From: Daedaleopsis sinensis
Taxonomy: Eukaryota; Basidiomycota; Agaricomycetes; Polyporales; Polyporaceae
Direction: 5' to 3'
DNA length: 64,000 nucleotides
Assembly: GCA_033807695.1 (NCBI GenBank)
Contig: CM066306.1
Location: forward strand, 2,480,001 to 2,544,000
The notes under the pieces were generated by a model. It saw only the letters and a list, made by a program, of their open reading frames with translations. It did no database searches and had not been told where the DNA came from. Of this stretch, positions 9,982 to 22,855 are shown in pieces. The position numbers and the translations under genes are program-made. The first letter of the stretch is position 1; every line of letters starts with the position of its first letter.

Positions 9982-12642
9982 CTAGGCATACCCGAACGAC
10001 TCCACGTGCAGCACAACACTCGGCGCGCCATCCAACGTCGCGGCGAACGGCAGCCGAAGCGCGTCCCTGCACACCTTCGCGACCGCCGCAGAGCCGCAGA
10101 CTGCATAAGTCGCCAGCACCAGTACTAGTCAGCACCCAGAGCGCGCACATAGTACATGCAGTACCGTACCTGTGACCGACAGCCGGCTCCCTGCGTCGGC
10201 CCGCCCGACCTCGTCCCTGAGCATCTTGGGGATGTCCGGCCGCCCGACCCCGACATGGACCTCCGGGAAGCTCGTGAGCGTCCGCGGGGCAGAGGACACC
10301 GTGCGGTCGTCTTCATTCGCATTCGCGTTCGGGCTCAGGCTTGGGCTCGCGTCTGGGCTCGGGCTCGGGACGGACAGGCTTGAGCTTGAGCTTGAGCTTG
10401 AAATATCTGTCGGCTCGGGGCTCCTCGGCCGCCCGGTGACGAAGACGCGGATGACGATCTCGAGGGCGGGCGGGGCGAGGTCCAGGGCGGTGGCGAGGGA
10501 GTCGGCGATCCACTCGAGTTGCTCTGGGCAGGGAGGAGGAAACAATCTCAGCCAGACGGGCCACACGGGTCAGAGCTGGATGGCAGGGGGCTACGTACTA
10601 GGGTCGCGGATGGACCAGATGAAGACGACTCGGCTGCAGCGGCTGAGTCCGCGCTCGACCTCACTGTAAGAGTGGGAATGGGAATGGGAATGGTGGGACA
10701 AGCAGGCTGTCAGTGGGACACTCAAGTACTGCGTGTGGAGTAGCCATCGCGCACCTGACGACACCGAGGAAGGTCGAGAGGGCCAAGGACACCCCCGAGC
10801 CGCCTACAAACGAAACGTCAGCCCAGCATCTCTGCAGGATAATCTCGCGCGCGCGGGGGACATACCGGCGACCAGCACGACCGTGTCGTCGTGCTTCAGG
10901 TTCGGCGAGAACCCGTACGGGCCGTCCACGAGCACGCTCACCTCCTCACCACGTCGCGCCGCGTCCGCGAGCCGCCGCGTGAACCCCTCCCGTACGTTGA
11001 TGAAGAACACGAGTTCCTCCACGTCCACGTCCTGCGGCGCAGTATCTCCCTTTCCCCTCTTGCTGAGCACCTCCCTCGACCCGCTGGTGAGGGTACTGGT
11101 CTCGGAGGCGAAGCGGGTCATGCTGCGCCCAAGCCTCGTACCCGCTCCCGCCAGGCGGTACCTAGAGTCCACGCTCGCGATGGTGAACGGGTGCGCCTCG
11201 AGCGGGACGCGCGCCACCCCGGGCACCAGGAGGAACGCCGCCTGGCCGGGGGTCCACTTGAGCTGTGGGCCGCGCGGCACCCGCAGTTTGACGAACTGCG
11301 GCGAGAGCAGCTCGACGGACGCGCGCATCGCGCTGGAGCTTTGCGAGCGGAAGGGGAGCGGGTTGAAATGAATGATGCGGGCGAGGCGGAGGGCGCGGTC
11401 CGCGCCCCAGATGAGGAAGCAGGGGATGATGTACGGCCCGAGACGCGCGGCTTGGTTGGCGTGGGCGTATGCGCCGATGAGCAGGATGCTGCGTATGCGT
11501 ATGCATATGCGAATCCGATCAGCAGCGGTCGATGGGAGGAGAAAGGGAGAAGGGCACGTACAGCACGAGAGTGAAGTGCGTGAAGAAGAAGAATTCGTAG
11601 AACCGGGCGCGGATAGGGCGGAATGCGACGATGACGAGGAGGGTGAAGGCTACCAGGGCTGTCAGGCCGACGCGAATGAACCATGTCTCGAAGAAGATGG
11701 GTGGGAGGCTGGAAGACTGTCAGTTGCGTTCCGCTGCTAGACGTTGTTGTACTCACCGTATGAGCTACGATGAAGGCAAAGGAAGCACGTCAACGTCAAA
11801 GCTCGGGTGCTATCCATCTTAGTCCAGCTTCCATACCTTAGAGCCGCCGTGTACCCAGAGCAGAATGAACGTGACTCGAGCAGTCATACGATGCACGAAG
11901 TTGAGCTGCAGGGTGCTCATTCAGAATTGAGGTAGTCCGCCAATGTGTTGAAGGTTTTACCTTGTCAAAACTCACGCCGGTAATGTCTATGCATGAGCTT
12001 CGTTAGCAAAGCAACTGATGTGACACGGCCCCAAGGGACTCACATGCAAGTAAATTGTTCTTCGTTCCGAGCACGGTGATGAGTGGAAACTGGCTGACAG
12101 CTAGTGTTCCAGCTCGAGTTGACCAGTACTGCCAGTCGAGCATCGAACCCGCCAAGTTTGTAGCTAGTACGAATGAGGTTGGTTAGACAACGACTCGTCA
12201 GGTCCTCCATGACCGTGATAGTGAACTCACTGTTGATGAACTCCCAGGTGAATATCGCGATGATGTATGCGGTGGTGATGAATGCTTCCGCATAAGTCAC
12301 GCTGATGGACGATCCGATGTCGATCGTGCTCCTGAAAGCAAACACGCGGAAGTAGTTGACGAGAGCCAGGGGAAGCCGGCTCCAGTCGCGTCGGCGAGGC
12401 CTGGACACGCGTGCTCGATCTTCAACGTCCTTGTCTTGCCATCTCCCCGAAGTAGGAAGACGCGAGAAGGCTCTGCTAGCAACCCAGGAGCCTAGTTGGC
12501 CGGCGGAGACCAGGATGATGAAGCTAGATAGTAGCCACCAGACTTGTTTGGCATACAGCTGGTTGCGTTCGACCCATATAGCCATGTCGGGGGCTAGGGG
12601 GCGAGGGGCCGTAGCCGGCAGTACGCCTAGTATGATGTCCAT
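9982..12642 (-). CDS. Ferric reductase, FRE/NOX-type flavocytochrome
   Basis: Integral membrane metalloreductase that passes electrons from NADPH through FAD and haem to extracellular Fe(III) or Cu(II). The start is at 12642 (MDIILGVLPATAPRP). TM segments include YAKQVWWLLSSFIILVSAG and YAEAFITTAYIIAIFTWEF. The ferric-reductase domain reads TRAGTLAVSQFPLITVLGTK, ITGVSFDK, then LNFVHRMTARVTFILLWVHG, giving two haem-ligand His; a further helix region is near 11700-11560. The FAD-binding barrel has EAHPFTIASVD (HPFT motif). The NADPH domain shows VLVAGGSGVSLALSTFLGVV (GSGVS, around 10855-10755) and VCGSAAVAKVCRDAL near the C-terminus, followed by the terminal SFGYA and TAG at 9982-9984. A Ser-rich low-complexity insert (about 10420-10300) sits inside the NADPH domain. 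About ten short introns. Confidence 0.85.
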
Positions 12643-14303
12643 CTTGAGAGACCGTCAGAGGAAGTATGGAAATGTGAACAATTGATCCGAAAGTGACTTG
12701 AAGAGAAGGCGAAGTCGAAGGAAGGACAGAAGAGATGAAGGAGTGGAGGGGGGCAGGGAGACCTCCCGGCAGGCTTTATTAATGACTGCCCCTTCCAGAA
12801 TCTAGAGCAGGGCGATGCAACAGAATGCACGCCAAGATTCATTTTGTCAGCCAACCGCTCTATATCTCGGGAGTACGATGAGTACTCACAGCGTTGCGGG
12901 CGAGGCTATAGACTAGTATAGACGAGCCTCACGATGAGGCAGCGAGATGACGAGATGGGATGTCCTTTCGCCCTCGATAAGACCGGCTATTCGAGCTGAT
13001 TTTAGAGCAAGGCGAGAGGCGGGGTTCGGGGGGTGCTAAGCACCGCAAACCCGTAGAGCATTCACATCATCATGATCCAGCTCCGAGTCGGATGTGATAA
13101 GGGCGGCGTCCTGTACTAGATTACTTACTATAATCGCTGTATTCCCCTCGAACTCGTTACTCGTAGCTTATAGCGGAGCTGGATGAGTATGCGTTTCATG
13201 TCCCCGCTGTGCCGGCTAGAGCTCTAGATGTCGAGTAGAGAGGAGGCTAACAGAACGATAGGCGGTCAGTCAATGGCGTAAATTCGCTTCGTAGGAGAAG
13301 GCAGTATGCCTTCGTGAGACCGAGGTCCGGAATGACGTTGCGCTTGTTGACCTTGACCACCCACTGCGATCGTCGGAGCTAACCAAGTCGAAGCCTAAGT
13401 GGTAGTAGGTGGTAGTAGAGGAGAGTGCGGTCGACGCTAGTACTGCCTAGCGGTGGTAGGCGGTTTACAACTGCATGAGTACTCTTCGGCAGATGGAGTG
13501 ACTGTTGACAATGACTTCGAGTGGACCCGTGTAGTGAGGTAGTCGCAGTGGGTGTGTACCTCCATTAGGGAACAAGGCAGCGTATAGCCGAATTTGCGCA
13601 ATCATTGAATGACGAATATGAGCTGCAGGGCGGTGGTATATTTGCCTTACTCGCCGCGTCGTTTCCGAACGAGCTGACAGAGAGTTGTGATGTGCGTGAT
13701 TCGACATTGCGTCAGCGGTTTATCGAGCAGGGTGCATGAAGAGTGCTGAGAGTCGAACTCCAGGTTAAGTATGAGCGTGGTGCTGCAGCAGTGCAGCTGG
13801 TTCAAAGCATCGGCAAAATCCGCCTTGTTAACATCACCCCGGGTACTTCCGGAGTACAGCAAGACAATCTCTGTTCTCTACTACTACGTATACCGCTAGC
13901 CTCCATCGACCATGGTCCCTTCCTTTGCATCTGTACCTTACCAAGAGCGCTGTCCCACCGAATCCCGTACGAAACAAGACAATGCTGCCAACCTGCTAGC
14001 GCAACCGGTAGCAAGTTTGAAACCCGTGACAAGGGACGGTTGACCTTGCAAGACTTGGTCGTACTCCATCCAGAGAATGCAATCTTATGTTCTGAGGCCG
14101 CATCTCAGTACTAAGTGTCTGTTCTTTGTGTTCATTGTTCTATCATCCAACTTTAATAGCGATATCCGTTTAGATGACAAGCATCTCTCACTGTGCCCTC
14201 CCACTGTTCCTGTCCGCTTATATCTCGTGCTCCACCGTGACGCGAGGTGTGCGCGTTGGAACTCTCATATACCAGGCAGTGGTCCTCACGAGTAGCTATC
14301 ACA
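12643..14303. other. Long intergenic region, no gene recognised
   Basis: About 1.66 kb between two divergently reading genes. No frame shows family motifs, codon bias or plausible splicing. Frames near 13743-14114 are interrupted and featureless. Upstream sequence of the ferric reductase lies here, and I could not pick out a GATA-type or other iron-responsive cluster with confidence. Confidence 0.4.
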
Positions 14304-15504
14304 ATGTTCATCACCAGCTTCATCATCACCTGCCTTGTTGCCTTCATGAGCGCCCTCCATGACCTCTCTGTCATTGAGCCTGCGCTGTCTTGGCTTTCCC
14401 AGCCAACCCTCTCGCCCCGCGCAAGTGTCATACGCCTGAACAGGTGCGTGTACTATTCCTACTACGGTGTCACGGCATCCTCACTAACTACGCACCGCAG
14501 TCCTCCGGTAAACCTGTTCCTCGATCCGGCTCCGCCCCCCTCGGACGACTGGAGGCTCGCTCCGTCTACGAACGGAACACTAGACACGCCCCACCATTTG
14601 CGGGCTTACTCGGCTACACTTATCCGTCTTGCTCGTGGAAGAGTTCATACCACCGCTGTCATTCATCCACGGCATCCCGTTCGAGTCGCCTTCCTCGTCC
14701 TCGCCTGCGTCGGAGCAGTCTCCTTCGCCGGCTTTCTGATCATCACGGTAATAGGTCCTCCAGCTAATTGTGGTCTCTATTGCACTGATCACCGGAAATG
14801 GCTAGCCCTCTGGCAAAAACGATAGTCCCCGACCCCGGCTGCTTCCAGACCAGACCAACTCATCAACCACACGTCCTTCTCATCCCAGACGGAACCCACG
14901 GCGACACGGCAAGAAAGCGAAGCCCGACTACAGCCTGCTCTGCCCGCAATTCTCTCCTTCTCATGAGCACGTCTGGAATGCCGGCATCACCTCCCGCCCG
15001 CCTAGTCACGGCTTCAAGTTCCCAGCTTCTCATCTCGAACGGCCAAACCTACGAACCGCGTTACCAATCAGCACCGCTGGCTGGACCAGGGCGAATTCTA
15101 TCCCTCGTGTCTTCGGCGTGGATATACCGGTCCCTTTGGGGGAAGCACCCCAACTCGGGCGGGAATCCCTCGACGAGATAGACGATGGAAGCTACCTCCG
15201 CGCTGCGCTCAACCTCACCGACTGGAGCGAAGTGCCGCCCCTCGCCGGCTACTGGCCTACGGTAAGGCAGCTCCGCTACGCTTCCGAGCCCCGTGTAGTA
15301 CATAATTTCTGACGATGCGCCGTCCCTGCATTCTAGCTCGACGATCACCTCCCCCGGCCCGCAGAGGCACTCGACGACGCGCGCCGCCGGGGCACAGGGT
15401 GGTACCTACCCGACGACGAATTCCGCGCGTGGACGTTTCCCAGCAGCCACACCGGCCGATCGGACACGGACGGGCAGCTGGTCGCGGGAGAAGCCTGCCT
15501 GTAA
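14304..15504 (+). CDS. Hypothetical membrane protein
   Basis: Not recognised. An exon from 14304 (MFITSFIITCLVAFMSALHD; an alternative start is the second Met, in MSALHDLSV) joins across an intron at about 14443-14500 to PPVNLFLDPAPPP. This runs to a clear membrane helix VAFLVLACVGAVSFAGFLII. A second intron (about 14752-14804) leads to PSGKNDSPRPRLLPDQT, a basic cluster (RRNPRRHGKKAK), YSLLCPQF, RVFGVDIPVPLGE, then YLRAALNLTDWSEVPPLAGYW. A third intron precedes the last exon, which reads GTGWYLPDDEFRAWTF, with TAA at 15502-15504. All three splice junctions keep frame, which argues for a real gene. The topology is probably type II, with the C-terminal part outside the cytosol. Confidence 0.5.
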
Positions 15505-17092
15505 TAGACTCTGGCGCAGTGCGCAGTGCGCACGGGCGTCGGGCCTCCTGCTGTACGTCGCGACATCGGCAAAAGTTCCTCTTCGCATTCAAGTAGGGCG
15601 CGGCGTGCAGTCCGCATGCTCACTCCGGGGCCTGTCAAGTCGCCGCGCCTGCGTTCGCCCGAAAGGCGTTCGGGAGCCGGGCTATCCACCCCGACCACAA
15701 GCTGTTTGTCGGACACCAATCTATCGCGCAATTCCATAATGCCACGCCCGCGGACATGATTTTATCATTCATCGTGGTCGTCAGTCCCCCTGGTCTAACA
15801 GCATTGCAATTTCTCAAACTTAAAGATGGCTCAGTTGCCAGCAGGTGCAGCAACAGCGCGCGCTCGGCCGCAAACCGGTGAGGCGAAACACTTCTGACGA
15901 CCTCGCTGGTAGCAGAGCGCTGCATTCGTCGCTCGAGCTGCTGTGAAGGGGATGCCTCGAGGTGTTGAAATATCACCGCAGGCCGTGGGCGCCGAGTGAT
16001 GGCGAACTCTATCCACGCCAGCCTCGCAATGCGATACATACACAGTACATACACAGTATGAGCACACTGCACCCGCGACTGTCGTGCAGGCACATCGCTC
16101 CCGGGGCGGCCCCGAATACGACTTCGGTAAACCGTAACAACCTCGTTGGTGCTGCGTTTCTCACGCAGGCCTTGCAATTGATAGGATTCGAACCCTGCCT
16201 TCTCACAATGAGGGTCACTGCCGTCGCGGATTGCGTGGGGGTCTATAGTGCTAAGCGACGCTGTACCTGCAGGTCAGAGGGCATTTGTAACTCGGCTCGA
16301 AGTACGTACCTAGAGGTCTCTTGTGCCCTCTTGGACGTGGAGGAACGTAAGCCATCGAGATAACAACCAGGGGTCGCGGCGGATCACATACAGCAGTCGC
16401 GCACTGGCCAGATGCCGCTGTCCCCGATGCCCGAAGGAGCTCGGCGTGTATCGGGCGAGGACCACGGACAATAGAGTCATCGTGGAGTCATCCAGGATCG
16501 TTGTCGTGAGCACGGCGGCGTGGGGGGCTAACCTCGTTGTGTTCGCAGTCCATGCGGCGAGCCCCGCTGACCCACATATGCCGGCTGGCGGCGCTCGAGG
16601 AGGGGATGGTGCCGGCGTCCGGACGTTCAGCTGGTGCAGGGCGCGAATCCCGCTGTCAGGCGGTGACAGTAGAGGCGATACTCGGGAGTTACTCCGTTCC
16701 CCGCGCGTGCAAGCGACGAGTTCAGACATTCGCCAGACGTTTTAGCGTATATGGGTAGCGATGTCGCAAGTGCGAGGATTGGCACAATCAACGGGTTCAA
16801 AACTGAACTTCACTGGCTCGGTACTGCCAGCGTACGAGGTCGCTCTTGCCACAGGGTTGTGCGCTCTTCCCGTTCACTAGAAAGAAGGATGTGTATGGCA
16901 AACGCAATAGAGCAAGGCAGCGCGCGCCAGTCGGACCAGGTAGCGAGGATGCGAGAGGGACGCGGAGGTAGGATGACGGAAGGAGAGGGGGAGCGCCGAG
17001 GAGGTTCGTAGATAAAACGAGCAGACGTGAGATCAAAGCCCCGATCGCCCGCGTCTGCTCGTTCTCTCTGTCCGGTCACGGTCTCCAGAACG
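15505..17092. other. Intergenic region upstream of ERG8
   Basis: No gene supported. A Pol III B-box-like string (GGTTCGAATCC, minus strand, near 16185-16195) is present but no tRNA folds around it. A hairpin CTGCGT-GAGA-ACGCAG lies nearby (minus strand, about 16160-16175). The promoter of the phosphomevalonate kinase gene must lie in the last few hundred bases. Confidence 0.4.
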
Positions 17093-19061
17093 ATGTCTTC
17101 CTCCTCCTCTCCCACCGTCGTCTCCTCCTCCGGAAAGGTCCTCCTCGCGGGGGGTTACCTCGTGCTCGACCCCGCCTACTCTGGCGTTGTCGTCTCGACG
17201 AGCTCGCGGTTCTACACCGTCATCGCCCCCCTCTCCGCGCCCGCGTCTGCCGTCGATGGCCCGATCCAGATCCGCGTGAGATCGCCGCAGTTCCTGGACG
17301 CGACCTGGCTCTACTTTGTCGAGTTCGACGGCCCCAGCGTCGTTCGCGTCGAGCAGGTCGCCGACAAGTGCGTAAGCTCACGGGCGTGCCTGTCCATTGC
17401 AAAGAGTCGACTGACCGGCCTCCTTTCTATGACACCATTTATTCTTTCCTGTTGCGGCTCGTTATCGTACCAGCACAACTTCTAGTGCCTCCACTAAGAA
17501 CAAATTCGTGCATCTTGCACTGCAACGTACGCTAGCACTCGCAACTGAGCTCAAGAGTGCAGGAACACTGCAGAATACTCTCTCACATGGCCTGGACATC
17601 ACTATCGTCGGCGATAACGACTTTTATTCGCAAAGAGCACAGGTGACGCCCCTACCTTGATCTTCCGACTCTCTGGGTATCTAATCAGTTGCGGCTGTTC
17701 ACCTCAGCTGACCGCACAGAATCTCCCTCCAACACTAGAATCGCTAGCGAAACTGCCACACTTCAACAGGACCGGAGTTCGTCTGCCCGACGTACACAAG
17801 ACCGGCCTCGGTTCCTCCGCAGCACTGATCACTTCCCTCGTCTCCGGACTGCTCCTCCACCTCAATGTCATCCCCTCCGACTCGTTCGCAACAGAAGGCG
17901 GCACCGACACCGCCAGCGACGGGCGGAAGCTCGCCCACAACCTGTCGCAATACATCCATTGTCTCGCCCAGGGCAAGGTTGGCAGCGGCTTCGACGTGTC
18001 CGCAGCCGCGTTCGGAAGCCAGCTGTATACGCGCTTCGACCCCGCGGTCATCGCACCGCTCATGAATGACGCAGTAAGTACCTGGCGTCCACTTAAGGGT
18101 CCTTTTCGAAATATCGCCGAGCGACTACTAACGTTCGCTATTCATAGACATCTAATGAGCCCCTCCACCCGGTGATATCCCCGTCGAATGACGCCTGGAA
18201 CTACCGCGTCGAGCCATTCAAGCTCCCCCCGCAAACGCGGCTCATGCTCGCGGACGTCGATGCGGGGAGCGACACGCCCTCGCTCGTCGGCAAGGTGCTC
18301 AAGTGGCGGAAGGAGAACGCTGCAGAGGCCAAGGCGGTTTGGGATGCGATCGACGCCCTCAACCAGAGCTTAGCGAGGACGCTCTCCGGGCTGTCAGACG
18401 CCGAGGAGAAGAATCCGACCGCGTACCGCAAAGCGGTCAAGTACATCTCGACCATCCGCAGCGTGCAAGTACGTGCTCGGTTCCCTCCGTCGGCGCGTGA
18501 CCCCGGCTCGGAGCGACGGAGACTAACGCCGTTGCCCTTTGTCTCGCGTTTTAGTGGCTCGCGAACCCGCGTATAATCGAGAACGACAGCGTCGCCGACT
18601 TCCGGAAGGTGATCGAGGCGTTCGTGGAGGTCAACCTGATCACCGAGGTACGCGCGCACGCGCCGCCCCTCGAGAGTGAACGCTCTGACTAACGGCCGCG
18701 CTTCAATCTTTTTATTTGTCAGGACATCCGCGCCAAGATGCGCGAGATGGGCAGGCTCTCGGACGTCCCCATCGAGCCCTCCGAGCAGACCGCGCTCCTC
18801 GACGCCTGCGTCTCCGTCGCGGGCGTCATTGGGGGCGGCGTGCCCGGGGCGGGCGGGTACGACGCCGTGTGGCTGCTCGTGTGCGACCCGCTCAACTGCG
18901 CGCACGAGGAGCTGCCGTCGGCGCGTGTCGAGCGATTGTGGACGACGTACAAGGGGTTGGACGTCTCGCCGCTGCTCGCGGCGGAGAGCGCTGCCAAGGG
19001 CGTCCGGGTAGAGCAGCTGCCGGAGGTCGTCGGGCTCGAGGCGATTGTGCGGGAGGAGTGA
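17093..19061 (+). CDS. ERG8: Phosphomevalonate kinase
   Basis: Cytosolic GHMP-family kinase converting 5-phosphomevalonate to 5-diphosphomevalonate in the mevalonate/ergosterol pathway. The start at 17093 is followed by SSGKVLLAGGYLVLDPAYSG, the N-terminal signature of eukaryotic phosphomevalonate kinases. After intron 1 (about 17368-17480) come HLALQRTLALATELKSAG and HGLDITIVGDNDFYSQR. The ATP-binding GHMP motif KTGLGSSAALITSLVSGLL is at about 17801-17857. It is followed by HCLAQGKVGSGFDVSAAAFG, the conserved second block. Later exons give PPQTRLMLADVDAGSDTPS and ENDSVADFRKVIEAF, then EPSEQTALLDACVSVAGVIG and the GHMP C-terminal VPGAGGYDAVWLLV. The stop TGA is at 19059-19061. Six or so exons; all key motifs intact. 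Confidence 0.93.
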
Positions 19062-20531
19062 GGACTGCGTCGCCGGTGTGATAGGGTCATCGTCCTAGAT
19101 GGAATGGCCGATCTCCGGAGAGCGATGGCTCTTGTGCATATCATAGTAACCATGATGCTAATTCAGATAATCAGACTATGTAGATGATGAGCGAGACGGA
19201 ATCGTTAAAGGATGGTTAGTGCTACATAGACGAGCGCAAACCACCGACCGGTCTGGGTGGCACTGGCACAGCCCGATTGAAGTGCCAGCGGGCGATCAAA
19301 ATTGCACTCGCTGCGCCTCCAGACGGCGGGGGAGAATCCTAGCTAGTGCAACTGAGTTGCAATAGACGTACATCACCCGGCATAAGTCCAATGTCAGAGA
19401 CGTATGAGCTTTCACTCCACTAATTATTTGCAAGAGGTGGTGCCACTGAGTTCGAGTTAGGAGGATCGGTAGACGAAATTCCCATACCCGGATGTTTGTG
19501 GTTGTTAGGATCAGAAGGCATTGGCCTCAACAAGACGTTCAACTCACTTACACGACGGGCATCCTCCACCCGTCTTCCGATTTGCGTGCAATACTTAGTG
19601 TAAAGAAGTCCCTGAACCATGCTGCAGAATATTCTTTTGGCGACAAACTTTCATTCCCGCACATGCCGGGCAAGGATCAACACTTCACTGCCAACAGCGT
19701 AAATTCTATGGTCAGATTATCGCTTGTGACCATATTGTACGCGTGCGGCGAACCGCATCAGCGTAGAGTGTGCTGACATATCTCTTCATCTGCTATAGGG
19801 GTAGTGCCACCGCTGAGATTCTATCGTTAGCTGACACGCCGTTACGGTCGCGCAGCCATTCTACCGCCGTCGAATTTGTCACCTGGTCAGTGCCCTTAGC
19901 TTAGGTTCAAATGCCGACCAGCAGAGTTTTCGGCTAGGCTCTGACCAACGGCAGTTCAGTATCATAGGGCCACGGTTCCACCGACTCTCAACCTCAATAT
20001 CGCATCGAGTACGGGGGAACCAAATCCCTACCGCTATGATGAACTCGTATCTCCGGCCATTGTAGGCTCGGAGGGCATAAAGGCTCTACTCTTCTTGTGA
20101 TGCGTCGTACAGCCGCTAGCTTGCATGGCAATCATGCCGACACTGTTACCACCCCACTCCTCTTGGCCGCCCCAACCAGATGCTACATCATTGCTAAGAG
20201 GACCTTTGGGGCGAAGTCTGCTCGGTCAAGGGCTATGATGAGCTGATGTGAGGTGCCACTATCTAAGCAAGATGTGTTCAGTTTGGGGTGATATGTGGTC
20301 TTATTGCTCATATGCCGGTTTTTTAGGGATTCAGTCGCTCGGCGCTCGCGCTCCGAGGACTGGAACCCGCACTGCTTACTCTGGATTCCGGCGATTTGAG
20401 CTTTGGCTCAGTGAAGGTGTCACACTCAAGCAGACATATAAAAGGAGTTCATTCTTAGCAAGGGGTAGACCAGCAATTCCGCCTTCCAACACTCCATATC
20501 CTTTCCGAACACTACTCACACTACTCCCGCC
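19062..20531. other. Intergenic region upstream of UGT gene 1
   Basis: About 1.47 kb without a recognised gene. GTGCCAC words recur (near 19440, 19802 and 20253), as they do upstream of the UGT genes at 50393-56263. A good TATA box lies at its right end. Confidence 0.4.
20437..20444 (+). promoter_or_regulatory. TATA box of UGT gene 1
   Basis: TATAAAAG, 88 bp before the ATG at 20532, a suitable distance for a fungal core promoter with a short leader. Confidence 0.6.
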
Positions 20532-22675
20532 ATGACTACCATCCAGAAACACATTGTCTGCCACGCCACGCAAGCTTGGGGTTTGACTTCCTCCGCTCCT
20601 GCGTTCTTCGGTTCAGACGCTGATACGCCCCGCAGGTCATACTCGCCCGCTCATCCAGCTCGCCGCTCGCTTTGTGAAGCTGCGCCCGGTCGTTGTGACT
20701 GTGTTCACCACCAACGCTTTCTTCGAAAGAGCTAAGGTCGAGCTTTCGCGAAGCTTCGAATCCACGGAACAAGAGCAAGAGCATGCTACACGTATCAGGT
20801 GTGTCTCATTGGTCGTTGGCTCCCCGGACGCTCAAAAGCGCTGAATACAGTGGTTGCTTTAGAATCGTTTGTATAGGAGATGTCGCTGTCGTCAGATCTG
20901 ACGAGGGCGACAAGTACATCGAGGACGCGTGGAAGATTTTGATTCGTGGAGGAGAGTTGGTGTGCGCCCTTACCGCGACACGTTACCTGCCACTCCCCAA
21001 ACCCGTGGCCGTAATTCTGGACGTAAGTCCATTTCCTCTCGGTCGACGGTTATATCCCCACTCATAACCAGAACGTATCAAGATCTTTGCAGTCAGCCCT
21101 TTCGACTCAATCAAGGCATTTAGTGGAGGCGACGTGAAAGTATTTTGCTGGTCTCCAGGGATGATCGCGGTGATCTTCCCTGTCTTCGGCCCAGAGAGCC
21201 TTGGGGGGAAGGGAAACATCCGTTTGAAGGCCGAAGAACAGGCTCGGCTCACTGACCGATCGTTTGATGACATAGTGAAAGAGGTGCGTGGGCGACATAA
21301 GACCATCCACGGGCATACACTGACTACGTAGTAGATCGCATTTGAGCCTTATGGCCAAGTCATACGCTCTCCTGGCATACCGCCCATGTATGATTATGAG
21401 CAACACCCTCAGGACGTGAGTAGCAGTACTGCTGCATGGGTCGTCGACGTGTGAGCATACTCACTTAGAACCTGTCACTAGTTCTCCCTCCCATTAGACA
21501 CTGGCGTGAAGATATTCTCTCGCATCCACGAGTGAGCCTTTGTCTGGTCTATAAACCAAGCGTACGCGATTCTCATGAACCTCGAACAGAGTCCTGGAGA
21601 TGTCAGATGGATTACTGCTGTATACATCAGAGACCTACGAGCCAGAAGCTGTCGCAGTGGCCAAGGAGTGGTTTGGGGAGACCGGTCGGCCGGTGTACTC
21701 TACCGGTCCCCTTCTCCAGATCGCCTCGCGAATTATGGCCTCGGCTAGCGAGATCAAACAATCCGGTGATCTAGATGCCATCCAGAACTTCTTGGACAAC
21801 ACGCTAGACCGGTCGGGGGAAAAGTCGCTCATATATGTGAGTTGGTAGTACAAACCACAAGCAGTAAACGTGCGCTGACCGTCTGTATCGGTGACCAATA
21901 AATGAACAGATCTCTTTCGGTTCGGTATTCTGGCCGACGAAGAGCCCTGAGATGTTGTGGGCGTTCCTCGATGTCCTCATGGAGTTGTCTCTTCCCTTCG
22001 TAAGTTGGCACGTCCCTCCTACGCACCCTCCGAGTAACTTCTTCGTCAATATAGATCCTCGGCCACGCGTCTCCCTTCGCCGTCATTCCTGATGAGATCA
22101 ATGACAAAATACAAACGTACGGAAACGGCCTGTTGTCGTCTTGGACCCCGCAGCAGCACATCCTCAGTCACCCTGTGAGCATGTCGGTTTTCATGCCCCT
22201 ACGACCGTGGCCAACTGATGCGATTCTCTAGGCCACCGGGTGGTTCGTCACCCACGGAGGCCACAACGGGATCCTCGAAGCAATCTCTGCAGGGGTCCCT
22301 CAGTAAGTCGTCTCGGAACCGATGTCGCTCGGAGATTCTGATGGTGATTTATGGTTCAACAGGATCTTTTGGCCTTTCGACGGCGACCAGCCGCTCGAAG
22401 CCATGCACCTGACGGACAACTTGCAGATCGCGTACGAGCTGCTGGAGGTGCGTACGGGCCACGGGCTCCAGCCGATCTATCGGACCGGCTACACACCGAA
22501 GGGGACCGTCGAGGCTGTGAAGGCAGAGGCACGCGAGGTGCTCTCAAAGGCGCTGGGAGAGGATGGCTTGAAGAAGCGAGAGAGGTTGCAGGAGGTGCGC
22601 AGCGGCGTGAACGGTGCATGGGAGGAGGGCGGCTTGTCACGACGGGACGTCACTGCGTTCTTGGATAGTCTGTAA
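20532..22675 (+). CDS. UDP-glycosyltransferase (GT1 family), UGT1
   Basis: Predicted to transfer a sugar from UDP-sugar to a small lipophilic acceptor. Exon 1 (MTTIQKHIVCHATQAWG) joins to HTRPLIQLAARFVKLRP, placing the catalytic-type His at WGH near residue 18. Middle exons read DEGDKYIEDAWKILIRGGEL, GGDVKVFCWSPGM, VFGPESLGGKGNIRLKAEE, ETYEPEAVAVAKEWFGETG and LDRSGEKSLIYISFGSVFW. The nucleotide-binding C-terminal domain has SSWTPQQHILSHPATGW, then FVTHGGHNGILEAISAGVP, then WPFDGDQPLEA, which corresponds to the UGT donor-binding (PSPG-like) region. The stop TAA is at 22673-22675. About ten exons with introns of 50-70 nt, at the same positions as in the three paralogues in this window. It ends 180 bp from UGT2, tail to tail. 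No transmembrane tail is present, as is usual for fungal UGTs. Substrate unknown. Confidence 0.85.
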
Positions 22676-22855
22676 GTACATACAGACGTGAGATCTTCGA
22701 GTGACGAGGAGCGATCTCGGACCCAGTCAGGACATGTCTCTGTGTCAAACCAAGAATCGCGAAGCTACATCGTATCTGAACCTGGGTATACGTTTACAAC
22801 AATCTACGTCTACATGAGGAACCGATCCTCGTCTTCATGACTACACCCCCAAAGC

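Noticed and set aside
16150..16270. Possible tRNA gene on the minus strand (B-box-like GGTTCGAATCC near 16190)
   Set aside because: The T-stem pairs only three bases, the anticodon stem has a mismatch, no proper D-arm fits, and the acceptor stem pairs at most five bases. A chance match or decayed relic.
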